Positions 46,549-55,561 of a stretch of 64,000 nt of DNA are shown piece after piece (the stretch's first letter is position 1; the number at the start of each line of letters is the position of its first letter). The stretch is from assembly GCA_016710135.1 (NCBI GenBank), contig JADJLM010000004.1, forward strand, positions 248,001 through 312,000, read 5' to 3'. The DNA is from Nitrosomonas sp. (GTDB taxonomy: Bacteria; Pseudomonadota; Gammaproteobacteria; Burkholderiales; Nitrosomonadaceae). The notes beneath the pieces were generated by a model, which had not been told where the DNA came from, ran no database searches, and saw only the letters and a program-made list of their open reading frames with translations. Made by a program: the position numbers and the translations under genes.

Positions 46549-47268
46549 TTAATTTGACTTTTTAGCCTGCTCTAAGCGTTTCTCGATTTCTGCAGATGGA
46601 ATCATCCCTGATACCACAGACCCATCAGCAAAAATGAGCGTAGGTGTACCGGTCACTCGGTATTTTTGACCTGATTGGAGCAAGGTCTGAATGGGTGTTT
46701 CACATTCTTTGCTGGCTGGCGCTTTACCATGCAGCATAAAGTCATCCCAAGCTTTCAACCGATCTGATGCACACCAAATCGATGTGGCCGTTGGCATTGA
46801 ACCATTTAAGATTGGATAAAGCAAAGTATGGATGGTAATGTTTTTGATATCAACCAACTCTTTTTCAAGTTTTTTGCAAAAGGGACAATTGGGATCAGAG
46901 TATACAATCAAGGTGCGCTCGCCTTTTCCTTTTACAGCTTTGATGGAATGTTCAAGGGGTAGTGTATCGATAGGAATACGGCGTGCATCTCTGATTTGCT
47001 GCATACGCTCACTTGTCAGGCTCACTCGCGATTGCGTATCAATCATGTGGCCCATGAAAAAATATTTTGCCTGATCATCGGTATAGAGGATTTCTCCACC
47101 TACAACGACTTCATAAAGGCCTGCAAAAGGCGTTTTACGTAAGCTTTCGATTTCCGTTCCTGGAAAATGATCTTCGAGTAATTTCCTAAGCTGCGCTTCA
47201 TCTGCTAATGCCTGACTGATCAAACAACTTAGCGACAATAACATCATCAACGATCGTAATCGCATCAT
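46549..47268 (-). CDS. dsbC: Periplasmic disulfide isomerase DsbC
   Basis: 239 aa. Signal peptide (MMLLSLSCLISQALA), N-terminal dimerisation domain, then the thioredoxin domain with VYSDPNCPFCKKLEKEL (active site CPFC) and cis-proline loop RVTGTPTLIFADG. It shuffles wrong disulfides in periplasmic proteins. This is consistent with the exported c-type cytochrome nearby, though no direct link is shown. Intact. Confidence 0.95.
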   Translation of the reverse strand: MMRLRSLMMLLSLSCLISQALADEAQLRKLLEDHFPGTEIESLRKTPFAGLYEVVVGGEILYTDDQAKYFFMGHMIDTQSRVSLTSERMQQIRDARRIPIDTLPLEHSIKAVKGKGERTLIVYSDPNCPFCKKLEKELVDIKNITIHTLLYPILNGSMPTATSIWCASDRLKAWDDFMLHGKAPASKECETPIQTLLQSGQKYRVTGTPTLIFADGSVVSGMIPSAEIEKRLEQAKKSN

Positions 47269-47321
47269 GGTAATAACTCCTATTTATTATTGGGAAATGA
47301 GAAAGTAATCAAGGCAATAGC

Positions 47322-48241
47322 TTAATTGAGTGCGTGTTGCATGAGTTTACTTTTGATAAATGGTAAGCGATTGGTCATCGTGAAGCCAAGATTGCGAAAG
47401 CGCCTGATTATTGGATCTTGGCTGCTGAATAGTTTGTGCAGGCCATCTGTAACAGTTTCCATCGCGATGATATCTGCTTTGCGTGCTCGTTCATATCGCA
47501 GGAGTAGAAGATAATCACCGCAATCGTAATAGATCTCATCTTTCTTCAAGATTTCCGACAACACTTTTACATCACGTAAACCTAGATTAACACCCTGACC
47601 AGCCAGAGGACACCATCTCTTCTGAACCACTGATAGGCAATATTATGATGAGCTAGCTCAGCGCTAAAATTAGCTACTACACCGATTTGCTCATAGCGAT
47701 GACGCTCCACAGTTATTCCAGCTTGCTCACGAACCCAGGAATTAACGCCATCAGCTGCCACGACCAGGCCTGCTTGGATTGCACGTCCATCGGCAAGCGA
47801 AACGCTTACACCAGAATCGTGCCAGGAAATTGCTGCGCATTTTGCAGGGGAATAAACTGTGATATTTTGGCTATTATTTAATAAAGCATCCCACAGAACT
47901 GCCTGTAACTGCCTATTCTCGGCGACAAACGCTAACTCAGGCAAACCACTCTCATAGGCACCAAAATCAATTTCAGCAACGCCATCATCGCCAAATACAT
48001 TCATTTCGTAAACCGGTGTGACACGCGATGCGTCAAGCTGCTGCCAAAGACCTAAGGATCGCAAGAAATCTGCACTACCTGGGCTAATGGTATAAACCCG
48101 ATTGTCCCAGCTCGCATCATTCGGTAAGGTTGTGGGTACTGAGGTATCGATCAACGCTACCGTTAAGTGGCTACCTTTTAATGAAGCAGCCAAACTCGAC
48201 CCAACCAGGCCACCGCCTATGATCACAATATCAAATTTCAT
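47322..48241 (-). pseudogene. UbiH/UbiI-family FAD hydroxylase, internal deletion
   Basis: Aromatic-ring hydroxylase family of ubiquinone synthesis. N-terminal FAD motif DIVIIGGGLVGSSLAASLKG, then AVLWDAL and VVAADGVNSWVREQAGI (DG motif). At ~47600 the frame passes from AYQWFRRDGVL straight into PLAGQGVNLGLRDVKVLSEI. Family proteins have, from memory, roughly 90-100 residues here, including the GDAAH FAD-binding motif, which is absent. The join also changes frame. The C-terminus is readable to 47322. As it stands the protein would be dead; deletion or assembly collapse are both possible. Confidence 0.8.
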
Positions 48242-48372
48242 ACTGGGATTATACAGAGAGGTTAGGCACTAAGAAATAAACGTATGGAAAATTGTTATCG
48301 AATTGATCATCTTTTGCCAATCAGTATTGACAGCATTCTAGCTCCAAAGGCAAAATGCAGGTCTTACCTTTT

Positions 48373-48447
48373 GGCGAATTAGCTCAGTGGTTAGAGCAGC
48401 GGAATCATAATCCGTTGGTCCGGGGTTCAAATCCTGATTCGCCACCA
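48373..48447 (+). tRNA. tRNA-Met (CAT)
   Basis: 75 nt including encoded CCA. Acceptor stem GGCGAAT pairs with ATTCGCC, D arm TAGCTCAGTGGTTAGAGC, anticodon loop ATCATAA with anticodon CAT, T arm CGGGGTTCAAATCCTG (with G-T pairs). It does not have the initiator C1-A72 mismatch, so it is elongator Met; a tRNA-Ile2 with modified CAT cannot be fully excluded. IS21-type sequence starts 62 bp downstream. Confidence 0.93.
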
Positions 48448-48508
48448 ATAAAATCAATGAGTTATGTCTAGCAATTCTTTGTGGGCATCTTTCATGTTTT
48501 CCGTGTAG

Positions 48509-48981
48509 TGTCAATGGCGGAGTAAAAGGTACCAAATAGCGCGCGAAAAGTGTACCAGTTAGGTTAAAAAAAAAGAGGATTTGACCTCTGGTTTTGCGCT
48601 TCTGATTTTCATTATTTTTGGGGTTCAGGTATGGCGCAGTGTGCTTCCCCCACATCACTTATATCGGTTTGAGATTCTCCTTCTCTGTAGATTTGGACTG
48701 TGTTGCCTGTTTATGTCGTTTCTTGCTTGTAGCTAAGCGGTATGATTCTCCGTTCATTTCGAGGATATGGACATGATGGGTCAATCGATCCAGTAACGCA
48801 CCGGTTAATCGTTCCGATCCCAGAACACTTGTCCATTCATCAAATGGCAAATTCGACGTGACCAGGGTGGCAGCGTGCTCATAGCGGCGACTGAATACTT
48901 CGAACAGAAGCTCTGAACCAACTGCAGTAAATGGCACATAACCCAGTTCGTCGATGATCAGCAATTTGACGTTGGTCAACT
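48509..48981 (-). mobile_element. IS21-family element, 3' remnant
   Basis: The end begins TGTCAATGGCGG at 48509, followed by the paired AAAAGGTACCA and AAAAGTGTACCAG repeats typical of multiple IS21 terminal repeats. It covers the end of istB and stops at 48981, where an IS3 element is inserted. The other end is not present beyond the IS3 copy. Confidence 0.7.
48659..48979 (-). pseudogene. IstB-like ATPase, C-terminal part
   Basis: The 106 residues start NVKLLIIDELGYVPFTAVGS (Walker B) and continue LVTSNLPFDEWTSVLGSERL and TGALLDRLTHHVHILEMNG, the C-terminal half of the IS21 helper ATPase. The Walker A part and IstA are missing because an IS3 element interrupts the gene at 48981. Non-functional. 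Confidence 0.88.
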
Positions 48982-49336
48982 GTGAATCGCCCCGGGTTTT
49001 CTGGAGATAAAATGATTTGAGAGGAGGAGGAAGAGATGAAGAATCAAATCAGTTATTCACCGGAAGTACGAGAACGAGCAGTAAGATTGGTATTCGAGCA
49101 ACAAAGAGAGCATGAATCGCAACGGTCAGCAATCAAATCGATCGCATCGAAGATTGGGTGTGCGGCAGAAACGTTACGTACATGGGTAAGAAGAGCGGAG
49201 ACGGATCCAGGAATTCGAGGTGGTATGTCGACATCGGACCGGGAAAAGCTCAAGAATTGGAACGGGAGAATCGTGAATTAAAGCGTGCCAACGAGATATT
49301 GCGTAAGGCATCGGCTTATTTTGCCCAGGCGGAGCT

Positions 49337-50760
49337 CGTATATGGACGCCTCCAGTTTGCCAAGTGATTTTTGTCATTTTGGTGTGAAGGTTAAGATCGC
49401 AGTCGTATATTCGGGCTATTTGTGCGCTCATTTTGGCCATGCGCTGCCCAGGATGGAATCTGCTTGCCGGCTCCCAAACGACCGCACAGCATTGACCTAT
49501 TGGTCCTTGCTATCGAGCTCCACGGGTTTTGCCAGCACCGGTCTGACCTGTCTATGCCATCACGTCAATTAGTCACCTGTAGCAATCAAGAAAGAGATAT
49601 AAAGTTGTAGTCTCAGCTAGGTCGCTGCCAAGTGGTTTGCCAGTTGATCGCGGAAATTTTCTATCAAAATTCCGCTTTTGTGTTATCACGGCCCAGGCAA
49701 TGCGGGCATTGCGATTAGCCATAGCCACGACTGCCACGTTCATGTGTTTTCTGGCCACCCACCCCATAATAGTCTTGTCCTGCTTTTGTACATTGGACGA
49801 TCTGCGCACAGAAGCCACGACGGCTCTCGCTCCATGCACGAGGAGCCTGCGTAAATAACCGTCTTCACGCTTGCTGGTACCTAGCAGCATCGGTTTCCCT
49901 CAGCCGAGTGCTGCCTGGGAACCAGACCCAACCATGCGGCCAACTGCCGTCCTGCCCGAAACTGGGTAGCATTGCCAACGTATGCTTCTAAGGCTGAAGC
50001 GGTAATTGGACCAATACCGGGAATCGTTTGCAGACGACGCGCAACGTCCGACTGACGAGCATGCATTTCGATTTATGTGGTTACGTCCTCGATACGCTGA
50101 TCCAGCTCTCCGAGATGCTCCATTGCTGCCTGATACAGCTGACGAGAAATGGGCGAGATCTTCGCAAGATCCTCAAGCAAGGCGGGAATTGCGTTGTGCA
50201 ATGCTCTGCGCCCTGCTGGGGCTGTTAAACCGAATTCAGTCAATAATCCGCGCAGCTGATTTATAGTGGCTGTTCGCTGGCCTATCAGCATCTCGCGTAC
50301 CCTATGCAGACTCAGAACCGCCTGTTGCTCAACAGTTTTTACTGGAACAAAATGCATGTCAGGACGTTGTGCCGCTTCGCAGATAGCACGTGCATCGTTA
50401 CAGTCGTTCTTATTGGATTTGACGAATGGTTTGACGAATTGTGGCGAAATCAGCCGGACTTCATGGCCCAGTAACTGGCATAACCTGCCCCAGTGATGGG
50501 CGCTGGCACAAGCCTCCATTGCAACCGTAACTGGCTCGCTGCGATGCAGATATTCGCTCAGTCTCGAACGTGAAAGCTTGATTGCCTTGACCTGCCTGCC
50601 AGTACTATCGACAGCATGTAGATGGAATATGTTCTTTGCCAGATCAATGCCAGTGATGGTGATCTTGCTCATAGTAGTCTCCTCGATTTTGTGTGGCTAC
50701 GCGTGGAATACCCCCATTTGGGAGCTGTACGTCAACTTCAGGTGGAGGCGTCCATTCCAT
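49337..50760 (-). mobile_element. IS110-family (IS1111 group) insertion
   Basis: Sits exactly between GCGGAGCT and TGACCGCC of the IS3 orfA end; joining them restores AELDRRLK. Sub-terminal inverted repeats ATGGACGCCTCCA (49342-49354) and TGGAGGCGTCCAT (50743-50755) are perfect, which is a trait of the IS1111 group. No target duplication is needed, as expected for IS110 elements. Confidence 0.82.
49573..50672 (-). pseudogene. IS110/IS1111 transposase (frameshifted)
   Basis: DEDD transposase. N-terminal RuvC-like part: TITGIDLAKNIFHLHAVDST, VTVAMEACASAHHWGR, FVKPFVKSNKNDCNDARAIC. C-terminal Transposase_20 part: RLQTIPGIGPITASALEAYV and GRQLAAWLGLVPRQHSAEG, then DGYLRRLLVHGARAVVASVR. Frame changes near 50070 and 49885. 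The family has a catalytic Ser in the C-terminal region; the break is near it. Probably inactive unless the shifts are sequence errors. Confidence 0.85.
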
Positions 50761-51352
50761 TGACCGCCGGTTGAAATGATGATGTTGTTTGTTGATAGAA
50801 ACAAAGCGGAATATGGGGTTGAGTCAGTCTGTAGACAGATACAGGTTGCCCCGTCGAGTTATTATGAACACAAAAGACGCGAGCGAGATCAGGATCGATT
50901 GCCCGATCGCATCAAGCGGGACATGAAGCTGGAACTCGATATACAACGGGTTTGGGAAAACAACTTCCGGGTTTATGGTGTCCGCAAAGTATGACGACAG
51001 TTGATACGTGAAGGTACGCGAGCTGCCCGTTGCACTGTCGAGCGACTGATGAAGAAGCTGGGAATACAAGGCATCAAACGCGGCAGGAGATGTTGGACAA
51101 CTATTTCGGATGATTCGCTCTATCGGCCAGCCGACAAGGTCAACCGGCAATTTACCGCAACCCGGCCAAATCAATTGTGGGTTGCTGATATTACCTTTGT
51201 TGCAACGTGGACGGGTTTGTTTATGTTGCTTTATCATTGATGTTTATGCTCGGTATATTGTTGGTTGGCGGGTTAGTCGATCACTACAAACCGACTTAGT
51301 GCTCGATGCCCTGGAACAAGCATTGTGGGCACGGAGGGAAATCAAGGGACTA

Positions 51353-52223
51353 TAGCAAAGCTCAAATAAAGTGATTATAATCTGTAGATGACTTATCCAT
51401 CATCATTTCGCTGCAAAGTTTTGTCTGTACGTAAGAAAGAAGGGCTTACAATAGCACAGACGGCAGCACGTTTTGTGTGGGAATTGCCAGCGTGACACGC
51501 TGGGTAAAAAATCCCAATCCCAAGCAGACCCGTAACAAACCGGCGACGAAGATCGACATGATCGCGTTGGCCCGAGATGTGCGGGAGTTTCCAGACGCCT
51601 ATCAAGCAGAACGAGCTCGTCGATTAGGCGTAAGCGAAAAAGGTATTGGCCATGCGCTGCGGCGTATGAACATCAGCTATAAAAAAAACACTGCGGCATC
51701 CCAAAGCGGACGAAGACAAACGGCACATCTTCCAGGAGACGATTAAGACGTACAAAGCTCAAAATCGCGTCATCGTTTATATTGACGAGAGTGGTTTTGC
51801 TCACGATATGCCACGAACACATGGGTATGCGCCCATTGGCAAGCGGTGTCACGGTGTGTGTAATTGGCATGCCAGAGGCCGCGTCAATGTGATCGGCGCG
51901 TTGATCGGCAAATGTCTTCTGACGGTGGGGTTGTTCATCAGCAATATTGATGCAGATATTTTTGGGCTGGACGGTACACGATCTGTTGCCAAAACTTCCA
52001 CCAGCATCAGTTGTGGTCATGGATAACGCGACCTTTCACAAAAGGCAGGATATTCAAAATGCAATCACACAAGCTGGACATACGCTTGAATATCTGCCAG
52101 CGTATTCACCAGACCTTAACCCCATTGAGCACAAATGGGCACAAGCCAAAGCAATCAGAAAACAACAAACAAAACCGTTGAGCAGCTCTTTAAAAATCGA
52201 ATCATTTTATGTGACGTAGGCTA
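51353..52223 (+). mobile_element. IS630-family insertion with TA duplication
   Basis: 871 bp inserted in the IS3 orfB at a TA (51351-51352, repeated at 52224-52225); excision restores KGLIHHSDRG. Ends are imperfect inverted repeats beginning TAGC and sharing ATAAA-TGATT further in. This is the expected Tc1/mariner-like behaviour. Confidence 0.85.
51388..52219 (+). pseudogene. IS630-family transposase (frameshifted)
   Basis: N-terminal HTH: FRCKVLSVRKKEGLTIAQTA, then VGIASVTRWVKNPNPK after a shift at ~51473, and EFPDAYQAERARRLGVSEKG. A second shift near 51690 leads to the DDE domain: RVIVYIDESGFAHDMPRTHG (first Asp), VVVMDNATFHKRQDIQNAI (second Asp) and YLPAYSPDLNPIEHKWAQAK (Glu). All catalytic residues are present, but no continuous frame. 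Confidence 0.85.
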
Positions 52224-52588
52224 TAATTCATCATAGCGACCGCGGTTGCCAATATTTGTCGATTCGCTATACGGAGCGTCTGGTTGAGGCCAATATTGAA
52301 GCTTCTGTTGGTAGTGTCGGAGATTCTTATGATAATGCGCTGGCTGAAACAATTAACGGATTATACAAAACCGAGGTTATTCGGCATCGCGGTCCATGGC
52401 GCAATATTGATGATGTGGAGTTTGCAACCTTGGAATGGGTAGATTGGTTTAATAATCGCCGATTACTGGAGCCGATTGGAAATATTCCACCGGCAGAATT
52501 TGAAATGGCATATTATCGCCAATCAAAGGAGTCAGCTGATGCAGCTTGACTCAAACTAAAAGTCTCCGGAAAACCCGGGGCGATTCAC

Positions 52589-52723
52589 CTGGTTGCTGAT
52601 TGGCACGAAGTACTGGATTTAGATAACCCCTATCATGCACCGGAGCAATTTTCAACTGCGCCTCACAAAATTCATCGACTAATGGAGCAAGCGTTATCCC
52701 AGTATCCGTGGATCATTACCTGA
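52589..52723 (+). other. Unrecognised short open stretch beside the IS3 end
   Basis: 45 codons reading ADWHEVLDLDNPYHAPEQFS and HKIHRLMEQALSQYPWIIT then stop, starting without a Met right at the IS3 end. The composition looks like real coding sequence. I do not recognise the family. It may be the tail of a gene cut by the IS3 or IS256-type elements, or an unfamiliar part of the latter. Confidence 0.35.
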
Positions 52724-52965
52724 ACACAAATGGCGTTATTACTACCAATACTTAAACTATCCTGTGCAACTGCGCCGTATGTTATATACCACCAATTGGA
52801 TTGAGCGCTTTAATAAGGAGATTCGAAAAACCACACAGCATGTCAATAGCTTTCCCAATCCGAATGCCGCACTAAACTTGATATTTATGGTTACCAAACA
52901 AATGGAGGAAAAAACCTATCGAATACCCATTACAAGTTTCTATCCTTCAAACAACACATGGAGAA
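52724..52965 (+). pseudogene. IS256-family (mutator) transposase, C-terminal fragment
   Basis: EHKWRYYYQYLNYPVQLRRM then LYTTNWIERFNKEIRKTTQH and FPNPNAALNLIFMVTKQMEE match the C-terminal region of IS256-type transposases (YTTNxIE-xNxxIRK motif with the catalytic Glu). The protein frame changes into unrelated sequence at ~52965, where a minus-strand IS3 remnant begins. Only ~80 residues survive. Confidence 0.75.
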
Positions 52966-53170
52966 GATCTTGTTTGCCGTTCCTCAGACACAGAATTATT
53001 GACACTACCATGCAATCGCTCCTGATTGTAAAACACCTGATATATTCAAACACAGCCTGCTTGGCTTCTTCGCGAGAGCAAAACGTTTGATGATGGATCA
53101 ATTCGGTTTTTAAGGTATGAAAGAAGCTTTCCGACACAGCGTTGACGCTCCTATGTCAAGTAATTGTAGC
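52966..53170 (-). pseudogene. IS3-group OrfB, C-terminal fragment
   Basis: Minus strand: SVNAVSESFFHTLKTELIHH, QTFCSREEAKQAVFEYI, then in shifted frame a YNR-like stretch. This is the region around the catalytic Glu of IS3-type integrases (xxSEsFFxxLKxEL). It is a different IS3 relative from the one at 48983-52587, and only the last ~65 residues are left. The 53171-53267 gap has nothing I recognise. Confidence 0.75.
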
Positions 53171-53267
53171 TGCGTCTGACAAATCAGCGAGAATAAGTGG
53201 ATATAGCTCGCGAACAATATAACGTTTCAGGCAGCGTTGAATTTCCTTATTTGTATTAGTTCCGATC

Positions 53268-54433
53268 TGATCTGACACATCACTTGCAAAAGTGAGAGTT
53301 ATCGGTTTTGATAAAGGTATCGAATCTTAATCAAAACAAAAGAGGTAACTCTCAATGACACATACTAACAATCGTATTATTAAACACAAAGCTGGATTAT
53401 TAAATTTGGCAGAAGAATTGGGTAATGTATCCAGGGCCTGTAAAGTCATGGGCGTCTCACGGGATACGTTTTATCGCTATCAAGACCTTGTTGAACATGG
53501 TGGTCTTGATGCGCTGATAGACAAGGATCGAAGAGCCCCAAATATCAAGAACCGTGTTGATGAAGCCACCGAACGAGCAGTCATAGGTTATGCAATTGCG
53601 CAGCCTGCACATGGGCAGCATCGAACCAGCAATGAGCTTCGTAAGAAAAGTGTATTTGTATCGGGTAGTGGCGTGCGCTCTATTTAGCTACGTCATAACC
53701 TGGAGAATTTTAAAAGCGCTTAAAAGCACTCGAAGACAAGGTGGCTAATGACGGCATTATTCTTAGTGATGCGCAAGTTGCGGCCCTTGAAAAGAAGAGA
53801 CACGACGATGAAGCCTGCGGTGAAATAGAAACGGCACATCCAGGCTATCTAGGCTCACAAGATACGTTTTATGTCGGGAACCTCAAGGGCGTTGGCCGTG
53901 TTTATCAACAAACGTTTATCGATACCTACAGCAAAATAGCCTTTGCCAAACTCTATACAACCAAAACACCGATTACAGCAGCTGACTTACTCAATGATAA
54001 AGTATTGCCATACTTTGAACACTACGAACTACCCATGTTGCGTATCTTAACGGATAGGGGTACAGAGTATTGCGGTCGTGTTGATCAGCATGATTACCAG
54101 CTATATTTGGCGATTAATGATATTGATCATACAAAAAACAAAAGCCATGTCGCCGCAAACAAACGGGATCTGTGAACGATTCCACAAAACGATTCTGAAT
54201 GAGTTTTATCAAATCACATTCAGGAAGAAACTTTATTCAACTATGGAGGAACTACAGAAAGATCTAGACGAATGGATGGAATACTATAACAATGAACGAA
54301 CTCATCAAGGAAAAATGTGCTGTGGACGAACACCATTGGATACATTACTTGATGGCAAATCAATTTGGGCGGAAAAAATTTAGCTCAAATCTAAACTGAC
54401 AGACACCTAAAAAAACTGGTAACTGTCAGATCA
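53268..54433 (+). mobile_element. IS481-family element
   Basis: Inverted ends TGATCTGACA (53268-53277) and TGTCAGATCA (54424-54433) bound 1166 bp with one transposase gene. The repeats extend imperfectly outwards by a few bases. Target duplications are not obvious. It is the only element in this cluster that is structurally complete. Confidence 0.78.
53355..54383 (+). pseudogene. IS481-family transposase (two or three frameshifts)
   Basis: HTH region: KAGLLNLAEELGNVSRACKV and MGVSRDTFYRYQDLVEHGGL. The integrase core is split: GRVYQQTFIDTYSKIAFAKL (first Asp), PMLRILTDRGTEYCG (second Asp) and, in another frame, SPQTNGICERFHKTILNEFY (catalytic Glu), then EWMEYYNNERTHQGKMCCGR. Breaks at ~53687 and ~54150. 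All catalytic residues exist, so it would be active if the shifts were errors. Confidence 0.87.
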
Positions 54434-54449
54434 GGTCTAAGCTAGTACA

Positions 54450-55131
54450 GAAATAAATGACTTAATCAGAGCTTCCTTAAATCGACGTCTGGTTTTACAG
54501 GCCAGCCCGGCTTCCTTCATTAACCGGCTTATTCGCCGCCGCCACACGGATAGGCCTTGGTGAAACATAGTTATTTTGAGACGGCGGGTGCCGTATGTAT
54601 TCCGACTTTTTCAAATACTTTTTTACAATACCGCTGAGTTGCTCATCTTCTCGTTCCCTGAATGAAGGAATTCGATGCAGCCAATCATAGTAAGCACTCT
54701 GTGAGACCTGTAAAACCGACACATCGATAATATGGGTGAATTCGCCCCGATGCTGTTTGATCCAGGCGTACTTCACCGTTGTTCCTTGGCAAAGTACGCG
54801 GCAGCCTTTTTTAATAGGTCGCGCTCCTCTGTCAGCCGGATAACCTCTTTCTTCAGCCGCTTTAACTCTTCATAGAGATGTTCGTCAGTGCGCACTGCCT
54901 TTATGTTATCAACTGGTCGACTGTATTTATTGATCCACGTATGCAAGGTGTTTTCATTCACACCAATTTCCTTAGCGGTTTGGGCTACCGGTTTATCCGA
55001 TTCAATGGCCAACTTTACCGATGACTCCAAATTCAGCTGTATAGACTTTGGGTTTTTCTTGGTTCATTTAAATACACTCCTTCTTTCAATTATTTTAAGG
55101 AATGTGTCCGGTTTAGTGTAGTCACATCATT
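54450..55131 (-). mobile_element. IS3-family element, 5' part (second copy)
   Basis: The outer end is at ~55129; its last 38 bp are the same as 7323-7360 (inverted). It contains orfA and the first ~100 codons of orfB, and breaks off near 54450, next to the IS481 right end. The other terminal repeat is missing. Confidence 0.75.
54495..55067 (-). pseudogene. IS3-family OrfA and partial OrfB
   Basis: OrfA from ATG 55067: MNQEKPKVYTAEF, one shift at ~55030, then SSVKLAIESDKPVAQTAKEI, NTLHTWINKYSRP and the leucine-zipper stretch LYEELKRLKKEVIRLTEERD. OrfB overlaps it: KYAWIKQHRGEFTHIIDVSV, SQSAYYDWLHRIPSFRERED, then a shift at ~54610 after which YGTRRLKITMFHQGLSVWRR is readable. The DDE domain is absent, so the copy is dead. 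Confidence 0.83.
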
Positions 55132-55287
55132 TTTAGGCGATTGCTCTTTAAACCACTTGTACATAGAAAAGATCTAGAACATAGTTACGCAGTGGCTTTC
55201 TTAGCTGTGAAGTAAAATCTCAAGCTAACTTTTAATGATCAATCGAGTCATACTCAAGTTAGTAACTTAAGGCCATAGGAGAACCAA

Positions 55288-55535
55288 ATGAAAATACAGC
55301 ATTTTATAGTCATGATCAGCTTGCTTATATTTAGTAGCAGTGCGTTTGCCTATCGTTGCGTTATCGATATGCGAAAATCGATGAAGCGTTGTCGAAACAA
55401 CCTGCAATCAATGAAGTTCAAGCACAAGAAATTAGAAAATTACGCGCTGAAGGTGAAGCGCTTCACAATAGAGGTAAGCATAAAGAATCGATCGAAATGC
55501 TGCACAAAGCGTTAGAAATGCTAGGTGTCCACTAA
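55288..55535 (+). CDS. Small exported TPR-like protein (one frameshift)
   Basis: Signal peptide IVMISLLIFSSSAFA, then a short mature part. Frame is lost in the A-run at ~55374-55377; with one A added it reads KIDEALSKQPAINEVQAQEI and RKLRAEGEALHNRGKHKESI, then EMLHKALEMLGVH and TAA at 55533. The GEALHNRGKHKESIEMLHKA stretch is one TPR-like helix pair. About 82 aa. AGGAGAACCAAATG gives a good ribosome site. Function unknown; periplasmic location is inferred. Confidence 0.7.
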
Positions 55536-55561
55536 AATATTTCATACAATAGACGAAACCA

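Larger units (their letters stand above)
49036..52549 (+). pseudogene. IS3-family transposase OrfAB, split by two insertions
   Basis: OrfA starts SYSPEVRERAVRLVFEQQRE with HTH ETLRTWVRRAETD, shifts frame at ~49250 and continues ELERENRELKRANEILRKAS, then AYFAQAEL. The frame resumes beyond the IS1111-type insert as DRRLK. OrfB is read from ~50776: YGVESVCRQIQVAPSSYYEH, an in-frame TGA at 50994 (in place of Trp in RKVWRQL), the DDE domain NQLWVADITFVATWTG and FIIDVYARYIVGWRVS. After the IS630 insert comes HHSDRGCQYLSIRYTERL and SYDNALAETINGLYKTEVI (catalytic Glu). Inactive as a unit. Confidence 0.85.
48983..52587 (+). mobile_element. IS3-family element carrying two nested insertions
   Basis: Terminal inverted repeats of 25 bp at 48983-49007 and 52563-52587 (inner core CGCCCCGGGTTTTC / mirror) differ at one position. 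Inside, orfA and orfB are split by a 1424-bp IS1111-type insertion and an 871-bp IS630 insertion; removing both gives a standard ~1.3-kb IS3. It interrupts istB on the left; on the right the matching istB part is missing. Confidence 0.88.

Noticed and set aside
48338..48658. 106-codon open frame on the minus strand between tRNA-Met and istB
   Set aside because: It is read through IS21 terminal sequence and the antisense of tRNA-Met; no family pattern.
49337..50760. A retron or group II intron inside the IS3 element
   Set aside because: No reverse transcriptase; the insert encodes an IS110-type DEDD transposase with sub-terminal inverted repeats.
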